Positions 24,627-31,323 of a stretch of DNA of 33,200 bases are shown here, piece after piece. A model generated the notes under the pieces. It worked only from the letters and a program-made list of their open reading frames with translations, did no database searches and was not told where the DNA came from. The stretch lies in NCBI GenBank assembly GCA_900317715.1, contig ONHS01000051.1, forward strand, positions 1 to 33,200, given 5' to 3'. Source of the DNA: an uncultured Bacteroidales bacterium (lineage in GTDB: Bacteria; Bacteroidota; Bacteroidia; Bacteroidales; WCHB1-69). A program made the translations under genes and the position numbers. Position 1 is the first letter of the stretch, and each line of letters begins with the position of its first letter.

Positions 24627-26722
24627 CGCCTCACATAGTTCTCCATCATCCGATAAACATACCCGTTGATGTAGGCTTTGCGCATGACTTCGGAGTGACT
24701 GTAGTGGCCGGAGGATTCCACGGTGCCGTCGATGATGTCGATGACGCGGAAGTTGACGTCAAAGTCGTATTGGCGGAGGCATAACACGGTGATTACAACG
24801 GGAATGGAGTAGGGGAATGCAGGCATGAGCCAAGGAAGGGTGAGTTTATTACCGAAGAAACCGCGTCCGGGAGAGTCTGTCACGGTGACGAAGCAAAGCT
24901 TGCGGCTGCCCAGCGCGGCGGCGATTTCGTCCAAATATTCGGAGGTGTGGTAGCGCATGTCCAAGGCTCCGGCATTGGCGAAGTCCTGATACCACTGGTT
25001 GATCTTCACGAAACTGTTGTATTGTTCGGTTTCCGGATGCTTGAAGTCCATTTGGAGGGTGACCGGGGTGACGTGGGCACGTTTCGCAGCACGGCACATG
25101 ATCTTTTGGAGTTGCTCGGCGTTGCGTCTGTCGGCAGACTGATCCGTGATGTTTCCGTTGTCGCTGTAAATATGATAGATGGGCATGGCGATGAGCACCG
25201 ATTTCTCGTTACCGATGTGTCCGTCGGAGACCGCCTCTAACACCGCCTGCATCTCACCGTTCACCACGGCATCGTTCACCAAAACCTTGAATAACGAGTC
25301 GCTGTGAATATCCACAAGCATGTAATTGACTGTCTTGAACTTAGGGTCGGGGAGCACTTTTGCGCTCATATTCTGCTGTTTGATGCGGTCGTATTTGGAA
25401 CCTGTCTGTCGGGTGGTGTCTTCGCCCGTTTGCGCAATGTCCTCTATGGAAGTTCCTTGCGGGTAGTCGCAGAAATCGATGTATCGCATTTTGTTCTTTA
25501 CGAAAATGTCGGCGATGAGATCTTTGACCACACTCTGCAGATATTCATCGTTGGGGTGTTTCTGCATCGTCGTCCAAGCCTTGCGCAAGGCTAACACAGC
25601 ATATTCGTTACGGTTCATCTTGGACATCAGGTAGTTGACCTGCTGCTGTTCGCCTTCCACCTCTTTGTACGGCTCCATCATCACGTTTGTTTTGCCTTGC
25701 CCTTTGTGCTTGGAAGCGCCATAATATGCCGTCACCATGGCTCGGTCGAGGTAGGCGTTGTTGGGGAAGGACTGTTGCAATACATACGTATTATATATCG
25801 CCTTGTCGTAGTCGTGATTGATGAGGTAACGCTCAATGCAGGAGAAGCGGGCGGCATCCCTCAAACGCGTGAACTGCTCTTCGGGTTGCACAAACGCTTT
25901 CCGACCGTCGTTGGAGAAACTGCGAACCAAGCCTTTGGCCACGGTTCTGCGTTTTTCGATGTTGGGGTGGGTGAGCAGCGTGTCGATCATGTTGGAACGG
26001 TCGGGGATGTTGGAGACCGTCTTCAAGAAGTAGTTGTCGGGGAAATGGTAGAAATCAGTCTCCACTTCGGAGCGCTGGAAGGGAATCTCGTCAAACGGCA
26101 GGTCGGAATAGAGCAACACGTCAAATATCCCGTCAATGATGTCGTAGCTATACGGCGTGTCTTTGAAGAATTTCGTCAAACCAACCCGGTCGGCGGTAAA
26201 TTCCTGTTCCCGAGAGTATTGTTGGTTCCGTATGTAGCGTCGTACCACATCCTTGTCTTTGCTCTTCGTGTCGTCGCTGTTGTCGTGCCGTTCGCTGTAG
26301 TGGGCAATTTCATGGGCCAGTACGAAAGCGAGTTCCGCCTCGTTGGTCACCTGCGCCAGCATACCCATGGTCACCAAAATGGTGCCGTCGGGCATCGAGT
26401 AGGCGTTCACGATGGGCGTTTGCAAGATATACACGTGGATGTCCTGTTGCAGTTGTGGGTAATTCACCAACAGTTTCTCTTTGATGTTGTCCAAATATTG
26501 GTTCATCTCGCTGCCGTAGAGGATTTTACCCTGCTGAAGCATGGCAACGAGAAACGGGTTGTATGTCTTGGCCGACTTTGGGGTGTTGGCTGCCTTTTTT
26601 AAGTCGGCAGGGAAATTGCCCTGCGACTCAATGGGTGTGAAAGGGTCAATGGAGATGGTGAACTGTGCGAAGGCGATGATCGCACAACACCAAAACAGCC
26701 CAGCCAATAATATTTTCTTCAT
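24623..26722 (-). CDS. Exported M48-family zinc metallopeptidase
   Basis: This 699-residue protein has a signal peptide (MKKILLAGLFWCCAIIAFAQ). The M48 catalytic motif HEIAHYSERH lies at about 137-146, with the third-ligand motif EFTADRVGLTKF after it. The preceding block NAYSMPDGTILVTMGMLAQV is the M48 lead-in seen in Oma1/BepA-type peptidases. The long C-terminal part (residues 300-699) is unfamiliar; it includes DYDKAIYNTYVLQQSFPNNA-like helices. The likely role is quality control of envelope proteins (by family). The start at 26722 is preferred: the upstream TTG at 26737 would sit at the transcription start implied by the promoter box. Confidence 0.86.
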   Translation of the reverse strand: MKKILLAGLFWCCAIIAFAQFTISIDPFTPIESQGNFPADLKKAANTPKSAKTYNPFLVAMLQQGKILYGSEMNQYLDNIKEKLLVNYPQLQQDIHVYILQTPIVNAYSMPDGTILVTMGMLAQVTNEAELAFVLAHEIAHYSERHDNSDDTKSKDKDVVRRYIRNQQYSREQEFTADRVGLTKFFKDTPYSYDIIDGIFDVLLYSDLPFDEIPFQRSEVETDFYHFPDNYFLKTVSNIPDRSNMIDTLLTHPNIEKRRTVAKGLVRSFSNDGRKAFVQPEEQFTRLRDAARFSCIERYLINHDYDKAIYNTYVLQQSFPNNAYLDRAMVTAYYGASKHKGQGKTNVMMEPYKEVEGEQQQVNYLMSKMNRNEYAVLALRKAWTTMQKHPNDEYLQSVVKDLIADIFVKNKMRYIDFCDYPQGTSIEDIAQTGEDTTRQTGSKYDRIKQQNMSAKVLPDPKFKTVNYMLVDIHSDSLFKVLVNDAVVNGEMQAVLEAVSDGHIGNEKSVLIAMPIYHIYSDNGNITDQSADRRNAEQLQKIMCRAAKRAHVTPVTLQMDFKHPETEQYNSFVKINQWYQDFANAGALDMRYHTSEYLDEIAAALGSRKLCFVTVTDSPGRGFFGNKLTLPWLMPAFPYSIPVVITVLCLRQYDFDVNFRVIDIIDGTVESSGHYSHSEVMRKAYINGYVYRMMENYVRR

Positions 26723-26741
26723 ATCACTTTTTTTCAATCTG

Positions 26742-26749
26742 CAAAAATA
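26742..26749 (-). promoter_or_regulatory. -7 promoter box for M48 peptidase gene
   Basis: The minus strand reads TATTTTTG, 19 bases before the ATG at 26722. Confidence 0.62.
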
Positions 26750-26759
26750 ACAACTTTAT

Positions 26760-26957
26760 CTATTCCTTGGGATGCAAATCTTCCGAAAGGTTGCAGTTTG
26801 TTGAAGACTTTTTTTTCGGCATCCGGCCAGCCTTTTTCAGTGCGGTCGCTAAGATCCACTCTATCTGGCCGTTGGCACTGCGGAACTCGTCCGCGGCCCA
26901 TCTCTCAATGGCCTCGAACACCTCAGAATCCACCCGTAGTGCGAAGTTTTTTTTCAT
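26760..26957 (-). CDS. Arc-type ribbon-helix-helix DNA-binding protein
   Basis: This 65-residue protein begins KKNFALRVDSEVFEAIERWA, the beta-strand (FALRV) plus first helix of an Arc/MetJ fold. It continues with SANGQIEWILATALKKAGR for the second helix. Such proteins bind DNA as dimers, usually repressing their own operon. It lies 135 bases downstream of the SPFH gene across a large inverted word array, with no promoter box of its own visible, so it may be expressed from the SPFH promoter. The palindrome in that promoter (28083-28114) is a candidate target (inference). Confidence 0.85.
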   Translation of the reverse strand: MKKNFALRVDSEVFEAIERWAADEFRSANGQIEWILATALKKAGRMPKKKSSTNCNLSEDLHPKE

Positions 26958-26984
26958 AATTTTGTCTGAATGATTCGTGGATAG

Positions 26985-27090
26985 ACGTGTGACGTATGAT
27001 TTATGATTTGTGATTTATGATTTATGATTTTCGATTATTATCATAAGTCATAAGTCATAAGTCTCAAATCACAAGTCACACGTCATACGT
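26985..27090. repeat. 106-bp inverted word array (ATGATTTATGATTTGTG / CATAAGTCATAAGTC)
   Basis: The left half carries ACGTGTGACGTATGATTTAT words and the right half their complements, ending ACAAGTCACACGTCATACGT. The two arms of about 50 bases match word by word around 27037. It starts two bases after the SPFH stop codon and could fold as a single long hairpin. Confidence 0.9.
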
Positions 27091-27092
27091 CT

Positions 27093-28064
27093 CTACTGAT
27101 ACAACGTTCCCGTGTTAATGACTGGAGAGGCCGATTCGTCGGCGCAGAGCACTACCAACAGGTTGGAGATCATCGCGGCCTTGCGCTCCTCGTCCAGTTC
27201 CACAATCTTGTCTTCCGACAGTTTCTTTAGGGCGAGATCGACCATGCTGACGGCGCCTTCCACGATTTTCTCGCGGGCGGAGATGATGGCATCGGCCTGC
27301 TGACGGCGCAGCATCACGCTGGCGATTTCGGCGGCGTATGCCAAGTAGTTGATGCGGGCTTCCACCACCTCGATGCCGGCTATTTCCAGATGTTTGCGCA
27401 GTTCGGCTTCGAGTTGTTCGTTGATCTCTTCGCCGCCAGAGCGCAGGGTCACTCCCTTATCGTGGCTGTCCATGTTGTCATACGCGTACATGCCCGCGAC
27501 CTTGCGCAGCGCGGCATCGCTCTGTACTCGCACGAAGGAGTCGAAACTTTTGACGGACTTCACAGAGTTTTCCGTAACCGTGCTGCGAACATCCGAATCA
27601 ATTTCGAAACAGGCCTTGTAGGTGTCGTTGATTTTCCATACCAACACCAGGCCGATCATGATGGGGTTGCCGTTTTTGTCGTTCACTTTGATGGGTTCCA
27701 CGTCCATGTTTTTGGCGCGCAACGACAGCTTTTCCTTGCTGTAGAAGGGGTTGACCCAGAAGAAACCGTTCTGTTTCACCGTGCCGGAGTATTTGCCGAA
27801 GAAAGTGAGTACCCGCGACTCATTAGGTTGTACGGTGATGAAGCCCGCCAAATGCATAATGTAGGTCATAAATAACAGAAAACCAGTCACGATAGGAAGC
27901 AATATCCACGGCGTGACGTTGCCCTCGGCATCCTTTATGCAGTCGAATTTGGCGAAGCGGACGGTCAACCAGATGAAGAAAACCAGCAGCGCCAGGTTGA
28001 TTAAAAGGTGCAGAAAACCATTGTTTCCTGATGACATTTGTTTGTTGAACTCCTTGTGTTCCAT
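27093..28064 (-). CDS. SPFH/Band 7 domain membrane protein
   Basis: This 323-residue protein has two hydrophobic segments (about 17-37 and 51-75), then an SPFH domain. The domain begins GFITVQPNESRVLTFFGKY, includes NPFYSKEKLSLRAKNMDVEP and KNGNPIMIGLVLVWKINDTY, and ends in a helical stretch (EAELRKHLEIAGIEVVEARI ... IASVMLRRQQADAIISAREK). These slipin/stomatin relatives form large membrane scaffolds and often pair with proteases or regulators. Here the partner is the downstream Arc-type gene. It has its own promoter box with an overlapping palindrome. Confidence 0.92.
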   Translation of the reverse strand: MEHKEFNKQMSSGNNGFLHLLINLALLVFFIWLTVRFAKFDCIKDAEGNVTPWILLPIVTGFLLFMTYIMHLAGFITVQPNESRVLTFFGKYSGTVKQNGFFWVNPFYSKEKLSLRAKNMDVEPIKVNDKNGNPIMIGLVLVWKINDTYKACFEIDSDVRSTVTENSVKSVKSFDSFVRVQSDAALRKVAGMYAYDNMDSHDKGVTLRSGGEEINEQLEAELRKHLEIAGIEVVEARINYLAYAAEIASVMLRRQQADAIISAREKIVEGAVSMVDLALKKLSEDKIVELDEERKAAMISNLLVVLCADESASPVINTGTLYQ

Positions 28065-28082
28065 AATCTTACGTATTTATTT

Positions 28083-28114
28083 GGTGATTAAAATCATATC
28101 ATTTTAATATCACC
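28083..28114. promoter_or_regulatory. Operator-like palindrome at the SPFH promoter
   Basis: GGTGATTAAAAT and ATTTTAATATCACC form an imperfect inverted repeat about CATATC. It ends two bases from the -7 box (28116-28123), so it covers the likely transcription start. This is where a repressor would bind. Confidence 0.55.
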
Positions 28115-28115
28115 G

Positions 28116-28123
28116 CAAAAATA
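28116..28123 (-). promoter_or_regulatory. -7 promoter box for SPFH gene
   Basis: The minus strand reads TATTTTTG, 51 bases before the ATG. Confidence 0.65.
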
Positions 28124-28164
28124 CATTTTTTTTAATATGGAGAGTGGGGAGGAGGACTTTTTTT

Positions 28165-28270
28165 AGGGAATAGGGAACAATATAGTTAGTAGTTAGCAGT
28201 TAGCAGTTAATGCCAACCGCTAACAGCCAATAGCCAATAGCCAACAGCCAATAGCTAACAGCCGACCGCT
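28165..28270. repeat. Composite word array (GGGAATAGGG, then TTAGTAGTTAGCAG, then ACAGCCAATAGCC)
   Basis: Three word classes follow one another: TTAGGGAATAGGGAAC, GTTAGTAGTTAGCAGTTAGC, then AACAGCCAATAGCCAATAGCC. The array ends inside the stop codon of the rRNA methyltransferase gene. Confidence 0.9.
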
Positions 28271-29465
28271 AACCACCAATTTCCAGCATCAGTCCTTTCA
28301 AGTAATCCCCTTCGGGGTGGAAGATGCTCACGGGGTGGCAGGCGGCGTGCTGGAGGCGGCGCACCACGCGGGCGTTGCGACCGGCTAAGGCGGCTGCCGA
28401 GAAGGTGAGCGTTTGGAAATCGTCGCGGCTGATGGCCTGCGAGCACGAGAAGGTGAAGAGCAGCCCGCCGGGACGGATTTTCTCCATCGTCTTGCGGTTG
28501 ATGTTGCGGTAGCCCTTGATGCCCTGCTCCTTCACGCGGTGGTGCTTGGCGAAGGCCGGCGGGTCGAGGACGATGAGGTCGTAATGGTGGTCGGGCATCC
28601 GGTCGAGGAAGGCGAACACGTCCTCGCAGACGGCGTTGTGCCGCTGGGCGTAGTCGCCGCCCATGAGCTGCACGTTCTCCTCCACGAGGTCGATTGCCTT
28701 TTGGGAAATGTCCACAGAATCAACGTGTTCAGCGCCGTTGCGGAGGGCGTAGAGGGAGAAGCCGCCGGAGTAGGAGAACATGTTGAGTACGCGCTTGCCT
28801 TTGGCGAACTCGCCCACCATGGCCCGACTGTCGCGCTGGTCGAGGAAGAAACCGGTCTTCTGTCCGTGCTCGATGTCGATTTTGAAGAGGATGCCGTTTT
28901 CCATGCCGATGACATCGCCGTCGGGGTGCCCGAAAATCCAGCCCTCATTCGTGGTTTCTAGGTCGTCAGCCTCATCCATGGCGGTCTTCAGATAGACGGA
29001 CTTTACGTCCGGAATCAGTTCTGTAAGTAGCTCTGCGATCGTCTTGTGCAGACGGTACATGCCCATGGAGTGCACCTGCATGACGAGGTGGTGGCCATAG
29101 ACATCGATGATGAGTCCGGGCATTCCGTCGCCCTCGCCATTCACGAGGCGGTACATGTTGGTCTGCGGGTTGGGCAGGAGGATGCTCTTGCGGAAGTCAA
29201 TGGCATTCAGCAGTTTTTCGCGCCAGAAGTCGCGGTTGATGTCGCGCTGTTCGAAGCTGAAAATGCGCACCGCGATGGTGGTGGGCTGGTAGTGGCCAGT
29301 GGCGAGGTATTGGTTGTGGGCATCGTAAATTTCCACGATGTCGCCGTCGTGTAAGTCTTTGTCTTTGCGGGCGATGGCGCCGGAAAAGACCCACGGGTGC
29401 CGCCGCTGCAGGGATTTCTCCTTGCCGGGGCGCAGGGTGATGCGGGGGAGGGTATGGTTGTTCAT
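28269..29465 (-). CDS. RlmI-like 23S rRNA cytosine-C5 methyltransferase
   Basis: This 398-residue SAM-dependent methyltransferase matches the RlmI (YccW) family, which modifies C1962 of 23S rRNA. A PUA-like domain fills the N-terminus (LRPGKEKSLQRRHPWVFSGA; residues 1-75). Next come the EEHI-like middle (TGFFLDQRDSR) and SAM motif I (VLNMFSYSGGFSLYALRNGA). The catalytic DPPAFAK starts at Asp301, and FTFSCSQ carries the likely catalytic Cys341. Length matches the family (about 395). The promoter box lies only 4 bases before the ATG, implying a leaderless message. The stop codon is part of a word array. Confidence 0.9.
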   Translation of the reverse strand: MNNHTLPRITLRPGKEKSLQRRHPWVFSGAIARKDKDLHDGDIVEIYDAHNQYLATGHYQPTTIAVRIFSFEQRDINRDFWREKLLNAIDFRKSILLPNPQTNMYRLVNGEGDGMPGLIIDVYGHHLVMQVHSMGMYRLHKTIAELLTELIPDVKSVYLKTAMDEADDLETTNEGWIFGHPDGDVIGMENGILFKIDIEHGQKTGFFLDQRDSRAMVGEFAKGKRVLNMFSYSGGFSLYALRNGAEHVDSVDISQKAIDLVEENVQLMGGDYAQRHNAVCEDVFAFLDRMPDHHYDLIVLDPPAFAKHHRVKEQGIKGYRNINRKTMEKIRPGGLLFTFSCSQAISRDDFQTLTFSAAALAGRNARVVRRLQHAACHPVSIFHPEGDYLKGLMLEIGG

Positions 29466-29469
29466 GCCG

Positions 29470-29477
29470 CAAAAATA
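29470..29477 (-). promoter_or_regulatory. -7 promoter box for the rRNA methyltransferase gene (leaderless)
   Basis: The minus strand reads TATTTTTG followed by CGGC and then ATG. Transcription starting 5-7 bases after the box would begin at or within the start codon. Confidence 0.65.
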
Positions 29478-29562
29478 CGATTTTTTCGAAATAGCCTCAC
29501 ACTGCGCACTTCGTTCGCTTGTGTAGGGTTATTGAGGTTTCGTGTCGGCAAGTGAAGTGTTC

Positions 29563-29606
29563 TCGAAAGTCTTAAGTCTCAAGTTCTAAGTCTTAAATTT
29601 GAGTTA
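29563..29606. repeat. Word array (AAGTCTTAAGTCTCAAGTTCTAAG type)
   Basis: AAGTCTTAAGTCTCAAG and TTCTAAGTCTTAAATT words lie 6 bases beyond the DUF2442 stop codon. The rest of the 29478-29611 spacer shows no gene. Confidence 0.7.
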
Positions 29607-29611
29607 AAGTC

Positions 29612-29914
29612 TTATTGTTCAGGGTTATACGGTGCATTATCCTCCGCAACGAGATTCTCGGTCGTTTCCTGTGGCTCATAAACGGCAACTCCTTTTTCGT
29701 AAAGGTATTCGGGGGCGAAATCGGCACCGTTTTCCCATTCTATTGTGTTGAATCGGATGGAAAAACGCTTGAAAAACTCCTTGTCCTGAAGTGGGACGAA
29801 AACATTTCCTCTCAAGGAATCTGATAAATCAACGTCTTTTACGGCTCCATTATTAAACCAAAGTCGGAGTTTATACCCACTAATATATTCTGCTTTTATT
29901 ATTTCAATAAACAT
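29612..29914 (-). CDS. DUF2442 protein (possible antitoxin-like partner)
   Basis: This 100-residue protein matches the DUF2442 pattern: a strand-turn opening (IEIIKAEYISGYKLRLWFNNG), then KDVDLSDSLRGNVFVPLQD, FKRFSIRFNTIEWENGADF and APEYLYE. It follows a DUF4160 gene by 7 bases. That pairing is common across bacteria and is often read as a toxin-antitoxin-like or regulatory module, without a proven mechanism that I can cite. It has a charged, probably flexible tail of about 20 residues (ETTENLVAEDNAPYNPEQ). Confidence 0.85.
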   Translation of the reverse strand: MFIEIIKAEYISGYKLRLWFNNGAVKDVDLSDSLRGNVFVPLQDKEFFKRFSIRFNTIEWENGADFAPEYLYEKGVAVYEPQETTENLVAEDNAPYNPEQ

Positions 29915-29921
29915 AATGCTA

Positions 29922-30179
29922 TTATTTTAGAGGTTCGATTTTATCAAGAGTGTCACCGTTTTTCGCTTTCTCCCAATTCGACAAGAGTTCCTCTTTGTGA
30001 AGATCTAGCCATTCAAAAATAAGATTCAAAGCCCTTCTTGGCATTTTCCCTAAAATGTTTCCATTTGCGATCTCTATAGACACTTTGTAGTCTCCGTACC
30101 ATGCATGAAAATGAGCAGGGTTATGGTCGTGAAAGTTCATGAAGATGTATATCCCGTAAAAGTAACTGATTTGTGGCAT
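29922..30179 (-). CDS. DUF4160 protein
   Basis: This 85-residue protein matches DUF4160: MPQISYFYGIYIFMNFHDHN, then PAHFHAWYGDYKVSIEIANG with the conserved HxxPAHFHAxYG block, and a helical tail (RRALNLIFEWLDLHKEELLS). The histidine-rich centre suggests metal or nucleic-acid binding, but no activity is established. It leads the DUF4160-DUF2442 operon from a clear promoter box. Confidence 0.9.
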   Translation of the reverse strand: MPQISYFYGIYIFMNFHDHNPAHFHAWYGDYKVSIEIANGNILGKMPRRALNLIFEWLDLHKEELLSNWEKAKNGDTLDKIEPLK

Positions 30180-30213
30180 AATAGATATTTTTAGTGTGTT
30201 CTTTTTAGTGCGG

Positions 30214-30265
30214 CAAAGATATAAAATTTTTGTATATCGGCATATAAAATTTTAATTTTTATATC
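30214..30265 (-). promoter_or_regulatory. Promoter and AT-rich inverted repeats of the DUF4160-DUF2442 operon
   Basis: The minus strand reads TATCTTTG at 30214-30221, 34 bases before the ATG. Upstream of it lie GATATAAAATTTTT (30218-30231), a direct copy CATATAAAATTTT (30241-30253) and the inverted form AATTTTTATATC (30254-30265). These form a symmetric array that could hold an autoregulator. Confidence 0.6.
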
Positions 30266-30296
30266 TTTTTTTAAGAAGAAAAATCAATGCCATCCG

Positions 30297-31205
30297 TTAA
30301 TGCCGATGAAGTTTGAGAGGCGCGATAATTTTGATTTTGAAATACTCCAGCAATGCCTTGTATTGGTCTTGTGCCGTTAAACAAGTGTCGCGCAGGTAGT
30401 CGTTGAGGTGCCCCCAATGTTGTAAGCCTCGGTAATAGAACAGGCGCAGCTCCTCGGTGATGATGAACGGAACGTGCTTGCTTTGCAGGCATTGCCAGAA
30501 CATCAGCAGCCGCCCGACACGACCGTTGCCGTCTTGAAAAGGATGGATGCGCTCAAACTGCACATGGAAATTCAGGATGTCGTCGAATTGCACCTCGTTG
30601 AGGGAGTTATATTCCGACAGCAAAGATTTGATATGCTTATGGACATCTTCGGGCTGTGTCGTTTCCTCGCCGCCCACCTCGTTGGGCAACCGCTTGTATT
30701 CGCCAACCGCAAACCACGACTTTCGACTGTCGGAAGTGTTGGTTTTCAATATCAAGTGCAACTGTTTCAGGTGGCTCTCCGTGATTTTGTCGGTGGCGTG
30801 GTCGATGATGTAGTCAATGCAGCGGAAATGATTGACGGTTTCCATGATGTCGTCGATGTGGGTGTTCTCGGTGGTGATGCCAAGGGTGTTGGTTTCGAAA
30901 ATATAACGGGTTTGTTCCTTGGTTAGCCTGGAACCTTCGATATGGTTGGAATTGTAGGTCAGATCGATCTGTGTGCGATGGTAAATTCCGCCTTTCAGTC
31001 TCGATTCCTTTTCGTCGCGCAGGCGTTGAAGCAGTGGCGAAATGCGTTGTTTGCCTTTGCGCGGCAGGTTGGCGTCGGCCGGGATATTCCAAGTTTTACC
31101 CGTCAGAAACGCACCGTCGATTTTCCCTGTGGCGCAATAATGACGGGCGGTTCGCTCGCTGATGCCGTGTTTCTCGGCAAATTGGGTGACTGAGATGTAT
31201 TCCAT
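30297..31205 (-). CDS. Fic-domain protein with N-terminal DNA-binding domain
   Basis: Fic proteins transfer AMP or other phosphate-containing groups to target proteins. The 302-residue protein has the intact core HPFQDGNGRVGR at residues 221-232. The inhibitory motif SNHIEG lies at 86-91, in front of the Fic fold, as in class II Fic proteins that hold themselves inactive. Residues 1-48 form a helix-turn-helix (YISVTQFAEKHGISERTARHY ... LTGKTWNIP), resembling MerR/excisionase-type DNA binders. This suggests the protein regulates its own or other genes. It has a complete two-part promoter. All catalytic residues are present; targets are unknown. Confidence 0.92.
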   Translation of the reverse strand: MEYISVTQFAEKHGISERTARHYCATGKIDGAFLTGKTWNIPADANLPRKGKQRISPLLQRLRDEKESRLKGGIYHRTQIDLTYNSNHIEGSRLTKEQTRYIFETNTLGITTENTHIDDIMETVNHFRCIDYIIDHATDKITESHLKQLHLILKTNTSDSRKSWFAVGEYKRLPNEVGGEETTQPEDVHKHIKSLLSEYNSLNEVQFDDILNFHVQFERIHPFQDGNGRVGRLLMFWQCLQSKHVPFIITEELRLFYYRGLQHWGHLNDYLRDTCLTAQDQYKALLEYFKIKIIAPLKLHRH

Positions 31206-31236
31206 ACTATCGGCAAGATTCTAATGAAAACCGCGG

Positions 31237-31268
31237 CAAAGATACGATTTTTTGCCGATGACGGCAAA
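31237..31268 (-). promoter_or_regulatory. Promoter of the fic gene (TTTG - 20 bp - TATCTTTG)
   Basis: On the minus strand, TTTG (31268-31265) is followed after 20 bases by TATCTTTG (31244-31237), 31 bases before the ATG. Both boxes fit the consensus and spacing. Confidence 0.75.
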
Positions 31269-31323
31269 GAGGGATTGTGAGGAAAAAATCCGTGCGGATC
31301 CGTGCGATACGCGGAGATTATAA

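Noticed and set aside
29466..29520. A short gene upstream of the rRNA methyltransferase
   Set aside because: No frame with start, coding bias or motif; only a promoter box.
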